Part shown: positions 5,911 to 6,747 of the stretch, piece by piece
How the letters are laid out: each line of letters starts with the position of its first letter
Numbering within the stretch: the first letter of the stretch is position 1
Source of the DNA: JANXSD01 sp043758125
Lineage (GTDB): Bacteria; Bacteroidota; Bacteroidia; AKYH767-A; OLB10
NCBI GenBank assembly: GCA_043758125.1
Contig: JAYVOC010000214.1
Coordinates: forward strand, 1-6,747
Length of the DNA stretch: 6,747 bases
Reading direction: 5' to 3'
The notes under the pieces: model-generated
Told to the model about the DNA's origin: nothing
The model's input: the letters and a program-made list of their open reading frames with translations, nothing else
Databases searched by the model: none
Made by a program: the position numbers and the translations under genes

Positions 5911-6747
5911 TCAAAAGTGTTCAATAATTAATTTCTTGTTGTATTGATTTTTTCCTTCAATCACTTTAACAAAATAAACTCCAGCTGATAATAATTCAAT
6001 ATTGATTTTTGTAAAAGTATCTAAAATATTTTGTCGTATAATTATCTTCCCTGCCAAATCTAATATTGTTATTTCTCTTGCTTCTTTTACAGTGGGATTT
6101 CCCCACTTCACCTGTATAGAATTCCTGCTAGGATTCGGATATATTTCGCATAAATTTTTCATGCTCTCATGATTTTCATTTACTAAAGTTGAAACTTCAT
6201 TGAGAGGAATTCTATAGATTGAACCACATTGTGATTCAATTCCACAATACACATAGGAGTTTGTTGCATAAAATGATGATACACCGTAATAACATGCTGG
6301 TAATCCATTATTAAATAATGTCCATGTTGCACCATTGTCTAAAGAACGATAAACACCATCAACGCCTAATGGACTAAATCCTCCAGCAAGCATTGCATTC
6401 CCGACATTATAAATATGATTAATAGAGTTCGCTGCTATTGTTGCTTGTGTCCAGCTTATTCCATTATTATTAGAAATATAAATTGCATTTCCTGCCGCAG
6501 CATAAATATTTATTCCGTCGGTTGCTAGAGAACGTATATAAGTTGTGGATGGCAGGCCATTATTCATTGCTGTCCAACTTGCACCAGAATTTGATGATAC
6601 ATATATTCCATTACCATACATCCCTGCAAACAAGAGATTTCCTTTTGCAAGAATTGAATAAACACTATCATTCGGCAATCCTGAATTTACAGAATTCCAT
6701 GTTGCACCATTGTTAGGCGACATTAATATACCGCTCGAAAATGTTGT
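5911..6747 (-). CDS. T9SS-secreted Asp-box (BNR/sialidase-like) repeat protein, C-terminal part, cut by the right window edge
   Basis: The frame is open to the right edge, so the true start lies outside the window. An ATG at 6721-6723 is internal, because the repeat unit containing it begins upstream (FSSGILMSPNNGATW). Counting from that Met, four Asp-box motifs of the form S-x-x-x-G-x-[ST]-W occur at 2-9, 43-50, 84-91 and 127-134, spaced 41, 41 and 43 residues. Each sits in a unit resembling 'LFAGMYGNGIYVSSNSGASW', as in the beta-propeller blades of sialidase/Ycf48-like proteins. Residues about 192-270 are a type A T9SS sorting domain: CEIYPNPSRN, then ITILDLAGKII, LSAGVYFVKV and a KLIIEHF end. 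This domain routes a protein across the outer membrane and is removed on attachment or release. Asp boxes are structural, so enzyme activity cannot be inferred; adhesion or surface display is as likely. The stop is TGA at 5911-5913. Family and export route are well supported. Confidence 0.9.
   Translation of the reverse strand, partial: TTFSSGILMSPNNGATWNSVNSGLPNDSVYSILAKGNLLFAGMYGNGIYVSSNSGASWTAMNNGLPSTTYIRSLATDGINIYAAAGNAIYISNNNGISWTQATIAANSINHIYNVGNAMLAGGFSPLGVDGVYRSLDNGATWTLFNNGLPACYYGVSSFYATNSYVYCGIESQCGSIYRIPLNEVSTLVNENHESMKNLCEIYPNPSRNSIQVKWGNPTVKEAREITILDLAGKIIIRQNILDTFTKINIELLSAGVYFVKVIEGKNQYNKKLIIEHF

Noticed and set aside
6483..6716. Forward-strand open frame of 77 codons
   Set aside because: It is antisense to the Asp-box repeats. 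Its apparent periodicity comes from those repeats.
6721..6723. ATG as the real start of the Asp-box gene
   Set aside because: The frame stays open to the window edge, and the Asp-box unit containing this Met clearly begins upstream of it. There is also no signal peptide after it, which a T9SS cargo needs.

Overview
The window looks like chromosomal DNA of an AT-rich member of the Bacteroidota. The evidence is a C-terminal type IX secretion (T9SS) sorting domain at the right end, secretion signals ending in 'AQ' or 'SQ', start codons without Shine-Dalgarno sequences, and promoter-like TAnnTTTG elements. Every supportable gene lies on the minus strand, so transcription runs from right to left. 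There is no tRNA, rRNA, CRISPR array, transposase or integrase.

Layout from left to right (the reverse of transcription order): (1) 1-569, the N-terminal part of a secreted phospholipase D/Nuc-like protein that runs off the left edge; (2) 769-1449, an FMN-dependent nitroreductase-fold protein that keeps the residues diagnostic of iodotyrosine deiodinase; (3) 1682-3166, a complete group II PLP-dependent decarboxylase of the aromatic amino acid type; (4) 3367-4635, an exported two-part protein with a DUF3298/RsiV-like region; (5) 4915-5540, the decayed remains of a 'polyvalent' protein-kinase gene, broken by a stop codon and a frameshift; (6) 5911-6747, the C-terminal part of a T9SS-secreted Asp-box repeat protein that runs off the right edge.

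The most interesting signal is a 34-bp perfect direct repeat in front of both the deiodinase and the decarboxylase, in the same orientation relative to each gene. Each copy carries a TATATTTG -7-like box, an AT-rich dyad, and a TTG at 21 or 23 nt. It looks like a duplicated promoter/operator that would co-regulate two enzymes likely to act on tyrosine or tyrosine-like amino acids. This suggests a small aromatic or halogenated amino acid regulon, which is an inference.

The second notable point is the kinase remnant. Its ATP-binding half and its catalytic-loop half are both readable but lie in different frames. Such kinases are typical of phage and conjugative elements, so the gene-poor stretch from about 4640 to 5910 may be a degraded mobile-element scar.
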